From Daucus carota subsp. sativus (taxonomy: Eukaryota; Streptophyta; Magnoliopsida; Apiales; Apiaceae): a DNA stretch of 64,000 nucleotides. Each line of letters begins with the position of its first letter. Within the stretch, counting starts at the first letter, position 1. The notes under the pieces were generated by a model, which worked only from the letters and a program-made list of their open reading frames with translations, was not told the origin of the DNA and did not search any database. The stretch covers positions 46,498,689-46,562,688 of the forward strand of contig NC_030381.2 in NCBI RefSeq assembly GCF_001625215.2, given 5' to 3'. Below, piece by piece: positions 10,301-22,009 of this stretch. Made by a program: the position numbers and the translations under genes.

Positions 10301-11190
10301 CTGCTACTATAAACAGTAGATGATCTTTAATTAAGCCACATCAGTGTCATCTCTATCAAGTCAAAAGGAATTATGTTGATGCATTATGTGAGCAGAACTT
10401 GATCTATATTATTGAAGGGAGTTGAGGGCTGCCTGCTGGAATGTTAAGCTATCAAAAATTACATCATAATGAGGTCACGGTCATTTCAGTAGAACATTTG
10501 AGTTATGCTAACATGAAGCACAGGATGAAAATGTTCATAATACTGGAATTATGATTCAAACAAACACTTTGCATTAAAAATGTGAATCAAATTTAGTGCC
10601 ACGTCTCAAGAAACTTCAGTACTAGGTCCACAATGTTGGCCGTGCCTTTCTTTCCACTGACTAGTGATGCCAAATAATGTCACCTCAACTTTATGTTCCT
10701 CGTGAAACACACTGTTAACAAGAAAATTCTCTTCACCAAAACAAGGCTCTTGCTTTGACAGTCTATGGTTATCGTACAAAGTGTCTACCATCGCCGTGAC
10801 TAATTTATAATGATAATTGATTTATAGAAAATATCAGATGGATTCTGACAGATTTTAGTTCTTGGTTACAGAATATTTCAGGACTCAAAGCTTGAAGTAG
10901 CCTATGAAATTTTACCTTAAGACTGCATGTTTAGCTTGTCGAAATATGACATGACGATGAGGTCAATATATGACGAAAATGTTTAGATATAAGGATTTGT
11001 CATCTTATGATAGAGTTGGATCAGATTCATGAGGAATCCAAGGAAATGTGAATGTAATTAGCGCCACATTTCAATCAACATCAGTAGTAGGTCCACAGAC
11101 CTGAGACCACTATGCTGGTATCCCTTTCTTTGCACCAGGAAACGCCCAGAACCACACAGGAAAAGTCAGTGAGTAATGTCACCTCAGCAT
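10301..11190. other. intergenic sequence with duplicated amidase promoter modules
   Basis: The block TAGGTCCACAATGTTGG with AATGTCACCTCA (10624-10687) is repeated in altered form at 11089-11186, just upstream of the intact amidase gene. Related blocks, inverted, lie at 19.76-20.18 kb and 21.13 kb. No open frame here is a gene. Confidence 0.55.
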
Positions 11191-11211
11191 CATCTTTCTT
11201 CTATAAAAACA
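11175..11211 (+). promoter_or_regulatory. candidate amidase core promoter (AATGTCACCTCA and TATA box)
   Basis: AATGTCACCTCA at 11175-11186 is shared with the second amidase (19762-19773 inverted) and with relic promoter copies at 10676-10687. A TATA-like CTATAAAAAC follows at 11201-11210, about 50 bp before the ATG, which fits a short 5' leader. Function of the shared 12-mer is inference from conservation only. Confidence 0.5.
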
Positions 11212-11259
11212 AGGTGCAATGTTGTGAAGTAGCAAATCCAACAAAACTTAGATTTCGCC

Positions 11260-13240
11260 ATGAAAAGCTATGGTCTGTTTCTCATTCTTCTCGGTATACA
11301 TGTTGCAAGTCCAAGCATGAGCATGGAAGATAGTATCTTGAGCAGACTGCGAACTCAAGAAATTACCGTACAAGATATTCAGATAGCTTTTAGGCAGAAC
11401 AAGCTCACCTCAAGGAAGCTTGTTGAGTTTTATATTGGAGAAATTCAAAGACTCAACCCACTCCTAAAGAGTGTGTTGGAGGTGAACCCTGATGTGCTCT
11501 CTCAAGCTGATAAGGCTGATCAGGAACGCAAGGCCAAGGCACCTGTGTCACTGTCCAAGATTCATGGGATCCCAATTTTGCTCAAGGACAATATTGCAAC
11601 AAAGGATAAGCTTAACACTACTGCAGGTTCATATGCTCTTCTTGGGTCAGTTGTGCCACGCGATGCAGGTGTGGTAGAGAAGTTAAGAAAAGCTGGCGCA
11701 ATCATTCTTGGAAAGGCAAGCTTAAGTGAGTGGTCTTATTATAGGTCAAATTCTATGCCTAGTGGTTGGTCTGCTAGAGGTGGCCAAGTTGTGGTATGTA
11801 ATGAAAATCCTTTTATTTCTTCCATTAGTTGATAACTGCACTTTGATGACTCCCTGTCCCTATAGTGGGATGTTCTGAGTTTCTGAAGATTGGCATATTT
11901 GAACTTTTATTGATTTTATGCAGAACCCATATGTAGCATCTGCAAGCCCGTGTGGATCAAGCAGCGGATCAGCAGTATCAGTAGCTGCCAATCTAGCTTC
12001 AGTCTCACTAGGTACTGAGACTGATGGATCCATCTTGTGTCCATCCATTTCAAACTCCGTCGTTGGAATTAAACCTACATTAGGCTTGACAAGCCGGGCA
12101 GGGGTTGTTCCAGTCACACCTAGGCAGGACACTGTTGGGTGAGCAATGTTTTATTAGTTTTTCTCTTCTCTTCTGCTAAACACGATTTTTTGATTTTTAA
12201 TAAACCACCCTGTCTTATGTCTAAATTAATTGAGTTACATTAAATTTGATATATTTGTGTACAAGACAGGCCTATTTGCAGGACAGTAGCAGATGCTGTT
12301 TGTGTACTTGATGCCATTGTTGGTTTTGATAAAAACGATGCAGCTACCAGAAATTCTTCCAAGTACATCCCAAGCGGAGGCTATGCACAATTTCTCAAGG
12401 CGGATGGGCTCAGAGGGAAGAGATTGTTGATAACACATTATCCCGGATTTGGATTTTCAAATGACTCAGCTGTTGCCCAACTGTTTGAACCACATTTAAG
12501 TAAACTAAGGTAAGCTGTATATGGTCCTAATATCTCAAATAATCTTTATGGCAAGCTAGACTGCTCGAGTACTTCAAAAGTATAACTCTCAATCTTGTTA
12601 AAGGCAGAAAGGTGCAATTTTGGTAGATCATCTTGAAATACCGAACATCTTTGAGTACTTCGGTTTGAGTGGTGAAGACACAGCAACGTTAGTCGAATTC
12701 AAAATAGCTATAAATACTTACTTGAAGAACCTTGAGGCTTCCCCTGTTCGTACACTATCAGATTTAATAAAATTTAATCGCCGGTTCTCTGATTTGGTAA
12801 GTCCCAAGAATATACGCCCTCAAGTATTACGTACAAAATGTGTGCAAGTCAGAGACTAATAAACTACATTGCTGATCAATTGTTAGGAAATGCTGAAGAA
12901 ATACAAACAAGACGTCTTCCTCGCTTCAGAAGCAACAAATGGCACGGACGTTGCATATACGAAGGATATAGCAAACATGAAGAGGCTTAATAGAGGATAT
13001 GTGAAGATGATGCGGAAAAATAAGGTTGATGCATTTGTGACTCCAAGCTCAAAATGTTCTCCTGTTCTTGCTATCGGAGGACATCCTGGAATTAGTGTGC
13101 CTGCTGGATATGACGCTAAGGGAGTGCCAGTTGGATTTTGTTTCGGTGGAGTGAAGGGAACAGAACCTAAATTGATTGAGATCGCGTATGCATTCGAGCA
13201 GGCAACTAAATTAAGAAAGCCTCCTTCATTTCAACCTTGA
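11260..13240 (+). CDS. amidase-signature family enzyme (plant At4g34880-like), copy 1
   Basis: Five exons (11260-11793, 11924-12138, 12270-12509, 12604-12796, 12887-13240) close in phase to 511 residues, normal for the family. Residues 1-21 look like a secretory leader. The catalytic parts are Lys in GIPILLKDN, the cis-Ser in CGSSSGSAVS and the nucleophilic Ser in GTETDGSILCPS. The usual Arg after SI is Leu, as I recall for this plant subgroup. These enzymes hydrolyse amides with a Ser-Ser-Lys triad; the substrate here is unknown. Plant relatives are annotated as glutamyl-tRNA amidotransferase A-like, but a leader and no GatB/GatC context argue against that role. Copy 2 at 17557-19704 is a close paralogue in opposite orientation, and relics lie outside the pair. 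Confidence 0.92.
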
Positions 13241-13523
13241 ATTTTTGACGATGTACTCTGCAATCTATAAGTAGATGAGTTAAGTAAGACTAGTAGTGAG
13301 TCGGTCTCAAGCGGAGACTACTGTATCAGCTCACGAAATAAGACGAGTGTTCTAGCTTCTAGGGTCTATGATGTACTCTCATAAACATAAATTAACTTGA
13401 TATTGAAAATACATAGACAAGAAGATAAAAATATATAAAACACAATTGTCATCATGTCCAAATATGCAAAATTTCGGAATCTTCAGTTTATCAAATATTT
13501 ATTGGCCTTGTTTGATATAATTA
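13241..13523. other. 3' region of amidase 1
   Basis: No coding signal; AT-rich 3' flank leading into a Stowaway-type MITE. Confidence 0.5.
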
Positions 13524-13779
13524 CTCCCTCCGTCTCATTTTAGTTGTCACTTTTGGTTTGTGTCGGTCAAATTGATCAAAATTTGACTGAGATTTATTAA
13601 TATTTTATCAATTGAAAAAATAAAAAATATATATCATTGGAAATACCTTTTAATCTACTTTAAGATGTAATTTTCAATTTTTTAAAATAATGAAAGAATG
13701 ATTTATAATCTCTGATCAAAGATTAATCAATTTGATCAACAAAAATAGAAATGTGATAACTAAAATGGGACGGAGGGAG
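13524..13779. mobile_element. Stowaway-type MITE (Tc1/mariner)
   Basis: The ends are CTCCCTCCGTCTCATTTTAG and its inverse CTAAAATGGGACGGAGGGAG, bounded by TA at 13522-13523 and 13780-13781. The length of 256 bp, CTCCCTCCGT termini and TA duplication are diagnostic of Stowaway MITEs mobilised by mariner-like transposases. Confidence 0.93.
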
Positions 13780-13796
13780 TAATATGTTTGGTTAGT

Positions 13797-14199
13797 GTGT
13801 GCCCATGGGCACATGCTAAGCGCGGAAATTTTTGTATTTGGGAGATTTTGGGCCTGTTTGGGAAGAAGAAGCAGAAGCTGCTTCTGGCTTCTACTTTTTT
13901 TGACCCGTTTGTGTAAAGAAGTAGAAGCACTTTTAAGAAGCTGAGAATGCTAGCTTCTCTCTCACAGCTTCTGCTTCTTTTCCAAACACTTTATTAACTT
14001 ATTTACTTCTCACTTCTACTTTACTTCTTTAATATAAGCAAGAAGTCACTTCTTTTAAATTAACCCAAACGGTCCCTTTGATTGGTGTGGTTGGTGTATT
14101 TGCCGGGGGTCCACCATTATCATGAGATAGGAGTCAATCAAAATGATCCAAGCACAAAATTTTCCGCGCTTAGCATGTGCCCCGTCCCCTTGGGCACAC
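13797..14199. mobile_element. MITE with long TIRs carrying a nested MITE
   Basis: The left end GTGTGCCCATGGGCACATGC, followed by TAAGCGCGGAAAT, recurs inverted at the right end (GCGCTTAGCATGTGCCCC...GGGCACAC). That gives TIRs of about 30-40 bp. The interior is split by a 227-bp 'AGAAGC' MITE at 13850-14076, so this element is the older one. I could not find a matching target duplication and cannot assign the superfamily. Confidence 0.75.
13850..14076. mobile_element. MITE of the 'AGAAGC' family, nested
   Basis: The ends are GGGCCTGTTTGGG and CCCAAACGGTCCC, flanked by TTT on both sides (13847-13849, 14077-14079). The 3-bp duplication and GGGCC/GGNCC termini point to a PIF/Harbinger-like source. 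It is inserted in the MITE at 13797-14199. Confidence 0.85.
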
Positions 14200-14395
14200 C
14201 ATAAAAAAAACCTTTATATGTATGCTAAGAAAATAATCGATTCATTTAGCAAAAAAAGAAAATAATCAATTCACAATCAAAAAGCGCACTTGAAAATTGA
14301 AATAAATAATTCTTGTTACAACCTCAATTTATATCGCTTAAACCTCTCACACTTTCTAGGGTTTTATTTTATCACTCCCGTTTCACACTAAAACA

Positions 14396-16972
14396 ATGGC
14401 GACTCGCTCCATTTCTAGGGTTTTATCGCGCTCCCTCTCCTCTCTCCGCGTCAAATCGCCGTCATGCCACCACTCCACTATTTCTCGTCCCCGCCCTCTC
14501 GCAGCCGTTGTCGACACTTTCCGTCAAATCTCTCCGGCGGCGACGATCGCTCGCGGTTTCGCCACTCGACAAACGACGTCGTCGCTGAACGATTCGAGCC
14601 CCAACTGGTCTAATCGACCTCCGAAAGAGACGATTTTGTTGGATGGGTGTGATTTTGAACACTGGCTTGTGGTGGTTGAGAAACCCGAGGGGGATCCGAC
14701 CCGGGATGAGATTATTGATGGATATATCAAAACACTGGCTTCTATTGTTGGAAGGTATATAAACAATTTTTTTGTTTTTCCAGTGTTATTTTTCGTAAAG
14801 TTATAATCTTAATTGATTTCGATGTTATAAAATGTTTATTTGTTGTATATATGCCTGTTTGTAGAACAATGTAGAACAATGTGTATATATGAATAAGTTT
14901 GCACTTTAAACAAATCTTTTACGGCTATTTGTTAGAGTATTAGTTTGTGTTTTTATTATTTTCGATGCTATTTAATTTGTAGCTTGAAGTTTTATGAACA
15001 TTATCACCTGCTACTAATTATTTGCCTATTTTTTGGACAATATAAATGATCAAGGTTACAACCTTGTATAAATCTTTTAGGGTTTCGTGAAAATGTAACT
15101 AGAATGGCTGAAGCTCCTGTTTTTAGTGATCAAGTTATGAATGCAGTTTGATGTTAAGAGAATTCTTAAGGGTCTATTGGAAGATGGTATTGTGTTGTTT
15201 TTATGTAGATTTCTAACTTCTTGTGGACTGTGGGTGTATTATTCTACTGTTAAATGATTAGGTTGAATTAAATAGTTAACGGTTTTCCCTGGTGATAGAA
15301 TTATATTAATTTAGTTCTGTACGTGCGCTTGGTAGGTTATTTGAGAACTTCTATACTGTAACTTGATTTATAGGCATGCATGTACGTTTAATGCTGTAAT
15401 TTGTATCAGGTTACTTTTATAAGCATCTTTGTACTGTGATTTGTCGATTTTAAAAGGATTTTAGTCCATTTGTATTATTTGATTATATTTTGTTGTTTTT
15501 GCAGTGAGGATGAAGCTAGAATGAAAATTTACTCTGTATCAACCAGGCATTATTATGCATTTGGAGCCCTTGTCTCTGAAGAACTTTCTTACAAGTTGAA
15601 AGGTACAGTGAATGGATTTTGTGACATATTTAATCGTATTTTCCCGTTCTCATGTTCATTTCTCTTTTCTCAGAATTGCCACATGTGCGGTGGGTGCTTC
15701 CCGACTCCTACTTGGATGTGAAAAATAAGGATTACGGAGGTAGAACATGCTGAAAAAATTTGATAGATACATGTAAAAAGTAGTTTCTGCTACCATCTGA
15801 ACTTGTTTCAGATTAACCCCATCTCTCTTTGCTTTCCAGTTTGAAGAAATGAATGACTTCGAATTACTCACTTTAGGTTATATATTGTTGCTTTTCTTAT
15901 CAGTGTAACATTTTTTTCCGCACTTGATTAGTATTATGCAAGTGTAATTTTAATTGTTTTGGTAGGCTAAATATTGACTACTATAGTTTCCCATTTCTCT
16001 GTTTGCTGAGTGCAGTTGCCTCATTATGTTAGCAACTATGGGTAGTAGGATGTTTATTTTTCCACCCTAAAGTAACTTTCCCCTGGCAGATATATCTTGT
16101 GACCATGTTGAATGCTAATACTTATGCTGCTTTCTCTGAAGCATGAACACATAAAGAGGCTCTTGCTTGGCAGTCACATGTAGATTACCATTCGCTGCTT
16201 GTAAATGTTTGAGTGTCTATTTGTTGATCTGTCCTTTAAAATGAGCGTCCAGTAATCTCTGCTAGTAATAATAGTCTTATGTTCTGTATTTTTGGTGATA
16301 GGCGAGCCATTTATTAATGGGCAGGCTGTACCATATGATCCTAAGTACCACGAGGAGTGGGTAAGAAACAATGCCCGAGCTAATGAGAGAAATAGGCGCA
16401 ATGATAGACCTCGCAACAATGATAGATCAAGGAACTTTGAAAGAAGAGGTAATAATATGCAGCAGCAGAGAGGCGGCCCCCCTGGCGGCATGGGAGGCGG
16501 CCCCCCTGGCGGCATGGGAGGCGGCCCCCCTGGGACCATGGGAGGCGGCCCTCCTGGCAACATGGGAGGAGGCCCCCCCGGCAACATGGGAGGAGGCCCC
16601 CCCGGCAACATGGGAGGCGGCCCTCCGGGAAACATGGGAGGCGGCCCCCCTGGTAACATGGGAGGCGGCCCTCCTGGCAACGTGAGAGGCGGGCCCCCTG
16701 GCGGCATGGGAGGCGGCCCTTATGGCAACATGGGAGGCGGCCCACCTGGCAACTTGGGGCAGATGCAGAATAATATGGGACAGATGCAACACGGCAACAT
16801 GGGACCAATGGGAGGTCCATCACAAAACATGGGAGGAGCGCAACACAGGCAAACTGAAAGTTTTGAGCAGAGGAACATGCCAAGCAATGGCGGCTATCCA
16901 TCTGGTCCAGGTCCGGACAGAGGGTATCAGAACAGCTACCCTCCGAACACAGCTGGTGGAAACTATCAATAA
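14396..16972 (+). CDS. MORF8: multiple organellar RNA editing factor 8 (RIP1)
   Basis: Four exons (14396-14754, 15505-15602, 15674-15739, 16302-16972) give 397 residues in phase. The N-terminal 60 or so residues, Ser/Arg-rich, are an organelle presequence. The MORF box follows: [55 protein letters not shown], then [20 protein letters not shown] and [10 protein letters not shown]. This matches MORF8/RIP1 as remembered from Arabidopsis, a dual mitochondrial and plastid partner of PPR proteins in C-to-U editing. The tail differs: from about residue 231 it holds twelve 8-residue units of the type GGPPGNMG, then a Gln/Asn/Gly-rich end. It lies between the two convergent amidase genes with no functional link apparent. 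Confidence 0.96.
16472..16759 (+). repeat. 24-bp coding minisatellite, twelve units, in MORF8
   Basis: Twelve tandem 24-bp units encode GGPPG(G/N/T)MG-type octapeptides, with variants ending NVR, YGNMG and NLG. Several neighbouring units differ only at third positions, as expected from recent expansion. The GC-rich repeat also opens long false frames on the opposite strand. Confidence 0.95.
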
Positions 16973-17556
16973 GAATGCTTTATTGCTGAAGCCATGTTCA
17001 AGTTGAATGACCCTTTTTGTAAATGATCTTCCGGTGTAGGATTAAGTGTTCATTTTAGTATCTATGTACCCTGGATGCTTATCTGTGGAACTCAGTCACT
17101 TGTCGAGTTTATTGCATATGTAGACTTGCATTGTTGCTGTTTTATCTTTAAATGCTCAGGGGGGAAATGAGTACTTGCACGAACTGTATACTTTCACTTG
17201 GATATTTGTCTATCTTTAAATTCTCTGTAGAGACGATTATTTGTGTAAATTGTTATGGGTCACTCAAATGAAGTTGCCATAGAAATGTGGAAGCAATTTT
17301 AGTGTTTTGATTGATATATATTCTTAAACAGAGGGCAAAATCTGTGAAATGTCTTACTGAAGCAGATAGTATAGTAGCTAAGAGGGTTGATGAGGGAGAC
17401 CTGTTAAAGTCAGGCATCTTTTTATTAGTTGTCACTTGTTTGGTGTGTCACATGTTATTTTAGTACAGTGGTCATAAGGAGTGGAATTCAGCTTTCTAGA
17501 TTGAAAAGCATATCATGAAGATTCAAGTTTCATTTCTCTAAAAGAAAGAAGAGGAG
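16973..17556. other. convergent 3' flanks of MORF8 and amidase 2
   Basis: No gene is supported. The 3' ends of the + strand MORF8 and the - strand amidase face each other across about 580 bp. Confidence 0.55.
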
Positions 17557-19704
17557 TTATGGTTTAAATGCTGGTGGCCTTCTGAACTTAGTTGCTTGCT
17601 CAAATCCATATGCAATTTCGATCAGTTTGGGTTCGGATCCCTTCAATCCACCAAAACAGATTCCAAGAGGCACTCCGTTACTATCATATCCAGCGGGGAC
17701 ACTGATTCCTGGATATCCTCCGATAGCAAGAACAGGAGAACAATTCGGGCTAGGAGTCACAAATGCATCAAGCTTATTGTCCCGCATCATCTTTTCATAT
17801 CCTTTGTTAAGTTTCTTCATATTCGTTATAGCTTTTCTATATGCAGCATCAGTACCATTTGTTGCTTCTGAAGCAAGAAACAATGACTGTCCAAATTCTT
17901 TTAACATTTCCTGGAAAAGCATTATCATCGTGCTTAATTAGTCTTTGAAAATTTGATAAACAACTGGAATATAGATACTCTCAGAGTCTCAGTACTTACC
18001 AAACCAGAGAATTTGTGATTGAATTTTATTAAATCCTCCAAGGTACGAACATGGGAGACCACGAGTTTCTTCAGGTACGTATTTATAGCTGATTTAAATT
18101 CGACTGACATTGCTGTGTCTTCACCGCTTGAGCCAAAGTAATCACTGACATTGGGTATTTCCAGCAGCTTATCGACCAAAACTGCACCTTTATCCCTTTA
18201 ACAAGATTGTGAGTTATCATTAGATGTCTTTGCAGAGGGTTTACTCGATCATACTGAAGCAGTCTTTATGCTATGAATAAGGAAGGTTCAGTGCTAGGAG
18301 ACTAGGACCATATACAGCTTTACCTTAGCTTGCGTAAATGTGGTTCAAAAGCATTGACTACTGCAGAGTCATTTGAAAAACCAAATCCAGGATAATGCGT
18401 TATCAGCAATCTCTTCCCTCTGAGCCCATCAGTCCTGAGAAATTGTGGATAGCCTCCACTTGGTATGAACTTGGAAGATCTTCTTGTTGCTGCATCATTG
18501 CGGTCAAAACCAACAATGGCATCAAGTACATAGACAGCATCTGATACTGTCCTGCAAATAGGACTGTCTTGAACACAGATAATTAGTTCCAGCTATATGC
18601 TGTAGTCTACATTCATTGAATTAAGCATAATGGAGGCTGGTCTGTGATTAAAATCTAAATATTGCTCACCCGACACTGTCCTGCCTTGGTGTGATTGGAA
18701 CAACCCCTGCCCGGCTTGTTAAGCCTAATGTAGGTTTAATACCAACAACAGAGTTGTAACTGGAAGGACATAATATGGATCCATCAGTCTCTGTACCAAG
18801 TGACACTGCAGCCATATTTGCAGCTACTGATATTGCTGATCCACTGCTTGATCCACACGGGTCTGCAGATGCTACATACGGGTTCTGCATGGAATCAAGA
18901 AAGTTTCAAGAATGCAATGTCGAGACAACTAACACATATATATCAGAACGTTTCACTTTATGGAGTTAATAGAACTCTTTATCCATCAGTACAATTGTCT
19001 AAAGATCAAGTAACTAAAGTATGTCTACAGAAAGAAGAAGGCACAAAGTTTAGCTGCAAACTACGGTAACATACACTATAGACAGGCTCGTTCTACAGAC
19101 AGGGAAGATTGATCTGAGCTTGTTCAACATAATCAAAAAAACTTGAATGGAATCAATAACATAAACATACCACAGCTTGGCCACCTCTAGCACACCAACC
19201 ATTAGGAATGAAATCTGCTCTATAATGAGACCACTCGCTCAAACTAGCCTTTCCAAGAATAATTGCGCCTGCTTTTCTTAACTTCTCCACCACACCTGCA
19301 TCGCGTGGCACAACTGACCCAAGAAGAGCATATGACCCTGCAGTAGTGTTAAGCTTATCCTTTGTTGCAATATTATCCTTGAGCAAAATAGGAATACCAT
19401 GAATGTTGGACAATGACAGAGGTGCCTTGGACTTCCGTTCTTGATCTGCCTTATCAGCCTGATAAAGTGCATCAGGGTTTATCTCCAAAACACTCTTGAG
19501 GACCGGATTGAGTCTCTGAATCTCACTAATATAGAACTCAACAAGCTTCCTTGAGGTGAGCTTCTTTTGCTTAAAAGCAATCTGAATGTCTTGTACAGTA
19601 ATTTCTTGAGCTTGGAACTTTCTCAATATGCCACCATTAACACTAATGCTTGGACTGATAAAAGTAATAGCAAAAAATACCAGCAGCACACCATAGCCTG
19701 TCAT
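17557..19704 (-). CDS. amidase-signature family enzyme, copy 2
   Basis: Five minus-strand exons (19171-19704, 18670-18884, 18324-18563, 18000-18195, 17557-17910) close in phase to 512 residues. Exon lengths equal those of copy 1 except exon 4, which is 3 bp longer (an extra Leu in DKLLEIPN). All catalytic elements are kept: Lys in GIPILLKDN, CGSSSGSAIS and GTETDGSILCPS. A hydrophobic leader (MTGYGVLLVFFAITFIS) opens the protein. Most residues agree with copy 1, so this is an inverted, fairly recent duplicate; MORF8 lies between the pair. Substrate is unknown. The promoter shares the AATGTCACCTCA motif with copy 1 at a similar distance from the start. Confidence 0.92.
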
Positions 19705-21010
19705 TGCAGAATCTTAATATGTGAAACACTTCACAGTGTTGTTCTATTAAAAACATAATGTTGAGGTGACATTGTTGACCATTATCAAGTGGTTCTTAAT
19801 ATAACTTAACTTTTAACATGTGGTTCATATTATACTCAAAAGTTAGTGCCAAGAAACTAGAAAGGCATTGCCAACATTGTGGATCCAATACTCAAAAGTG
19901 TACATTCTAGTAGATTGCAAAGCACATTTGAACTTCTGATTTGGTTTTCAGTGATAATAAACGTTTAGAGTTTCGATTATATACCATATATAGCTTTGAA
20001 CATGAAAATATTGGATTGAATAGCATATTAGAAGGTGACTTGATGTCTGTAAGACTGTAACTCAGTCACAAGCTCCAAAAAAGCATAATTGAATAGATGT
20101 CAAGGTGACATCACTGACTTTGTTTCGGTGATTCCGGATATTAGCTAGTGCTAATAAAAGCATTGCCAACATAGTGGAGCTAATGTGGCGCAATAATTTA
20201 TTCACGTCACGTCTCAATCTTTTCCTTATGCATTTGATGCAATTGTTTTCCGACATGAATAATTAAATCAGGTGGTTCTTGATGACGATAATGTCACCAC
20301 CATGTTATTTTTAAATGTCTCAACAAACTAAACATGCCGTAGGTAACTCAAAGACATTCATCAACAAATTCCATGCAGCTCTATACTAACGCGTATATAA
20401 CAGAGAAATTCCATTGAAATGAGTAATATCTGAGCATATGATATCTGAACCAAAATCTGCAATTAGTTGATGAACTGTCAAATAATTTCCATTGCTCCCA
20501 TTCTTAGGTATATTGAAACTAGTATTTCTTATATTGTTAGGGTGCTGAGTTTCTGTGACTTCACTTGTATCAGTAACAATAAATCTTACAAATATAGTGA
20601 AAAAATAGCTCTTCAGGGCAACAAATCCGGTATATGTTTTCTTGTATGATAAATTCTCAGCACCAGAACTTCATTATTCTTTACGATACGTTTTACCTCG
20701 TTCAAAGGTCTTTCATAGTTTTAGTTATGTATTACTGCATTTTTTGAGACTGCAGAAAGACACAGAACACACTCACCTAACAAGCAGATATAAATTTAGT
20801 TAAAGGACATATATGAGGGAATAGTTGTGCACCAACTACCTGTTAACGAATATTTCACACACAAAAAAAGAAGAAAGAAAAGGACACACAGATATAGTGG
20901 ATGAGAATTGTCTCATACTACTTCGTTCAACCAGAGAAATATTTTTCATTAATCCAGGCACTTTCTAAGAGTTACATTGATAAAACTCAGCATAACTAAT
21001 TGATAGAATG
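19705..21010. other. amidase 2 upstream region with repeated promoter modules
   Basis: Contains TGAGGTGACATT (19762-19773), CAAGGTGACATC (20101-20112), and two copies of an AAGCATTGCCAACAT(T/A)GTGG block near 19865 and 20158, related to blocks upstream of amidase 1. No open frame here is a gene. The repetition suggests that whole amidase promoters were duplicated and the coding parts later lost. Confidence 0.5.
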
Positions 21011-21019
21011 TGTTATAGA

Positions 21020-21140
21020 TCCAAGACACTCTTTAGGGCCGGAGTGAGTCTGCGGATCTCTGTAATACCAAACTCAATAGGTTGCCTTGAGGTGATCCTA
21101 TTTTGCTTACAGACTATCTGACTATTTTGTGCCTAGAAAA
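21020..21140 (-). pseudogene. amidase relic, first-exon fragment
   Basis: The minus strand reads AQNSQIVCKQNRITSRQPIE, FGITEIRRLTPALKSVLD, which matches exon 1 of the intact genes (AQEITVQDIQIAFKQKKLTS...EFYISEIQRLNPVLKSVLE). The leader, the rest of exon 1 and all later exons are missing. It marks the far side of the amidase cluster, mirroring the relic at 10.2 kb. Confidence 0.8.
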
Positions 21141-21779
21141 GCATTGTCAATATTGTTGCTTGAAATGTGGCAGAATTTACCATCAAATTTTCTAGTTCTG
21201 CTGATGAATCTTAGAATCTTGAACACTTCATTATGTGCTTGATGGACCACCAGTGACAACGAATGTATATTAAAAATCGGTTAAGGATACTAATGATATA
21301 TATGTGCATTCAGAGAAAGACATTCTGTTTTTCTTGGAATGATAAAGAAAATAAAACACATGCGTCGCTCAAGTTCCCATGCAAGATTCCTTGCCCTGTT
21401 CTAGGCGTCTCTTTGGGGCACTACAGCAAAATCTTGATCTAAATAGTTTCACAAGGTAATACAAGAACATAGGAACAAACACTCCCTTATTAGCTCCTGC
21501 TTGTTATATATTGCCACTGCTTCCACACAACATTGATAACGAAAACAGAGATGGCTAGGCTAGGTTTGTTTCTAGTTTTTTACGTGGTGGCTGCTGTGGG
21601 GGTGCCAGTGTTTTCGGGTACTTCTGAGCAGCCAAAAGTGGTGGAAAATTGGTTTGGAAAGCTGGGACAATACAAGCAAAAGGTCACAAAGCTTCATTTC
21701 TACTTTCATGATTTACGTGGTAAAACTTCCGTTCTTGTGGCTCAAGCCAATTCTAGTGCTACATCACCAACTTACTTTG

Positions 21780-22009
21780 TGTTACACCATGTGATGCTAA
21801 AGTGGATAATTCAGGAGCTGAGCTGGCAAATGCAAGTAGTGGAGCATAGCATTGACAGCTGTTAGTTTGTTACAAGTATAGATATAGAATCTGTGTATAT
21901 AGGTTGAGTGAGTATATAAGTGGTCCTAGCTTGTAAAAGAAGATATGTTTTTTTTCATTCTCAATATACAGTTTTACTTCTATCTCTACACTATGTACAT
22001 ATTCTGAGA
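21780..22009 (+). repeat. 5' LTR of the Copia element
   Basis: 230 bp beginning TGTTACACCATGTG and ending ATTCTGAGA immediately before the primer-binding site. It reads identical to the 3' LTR. The end is GA rather than the usual CA. Confidence 0.95.

Noticed and set aside
16174-16901. Long minus-strand frames (177, 173 and 121 codons) opposite MORF8
   Set aside because: They arise from the GC-rich 24-bp repeat being open in several frames. They translate into monotonous Pro/Gly/Ala repeats with no start context and disappear outside the array.
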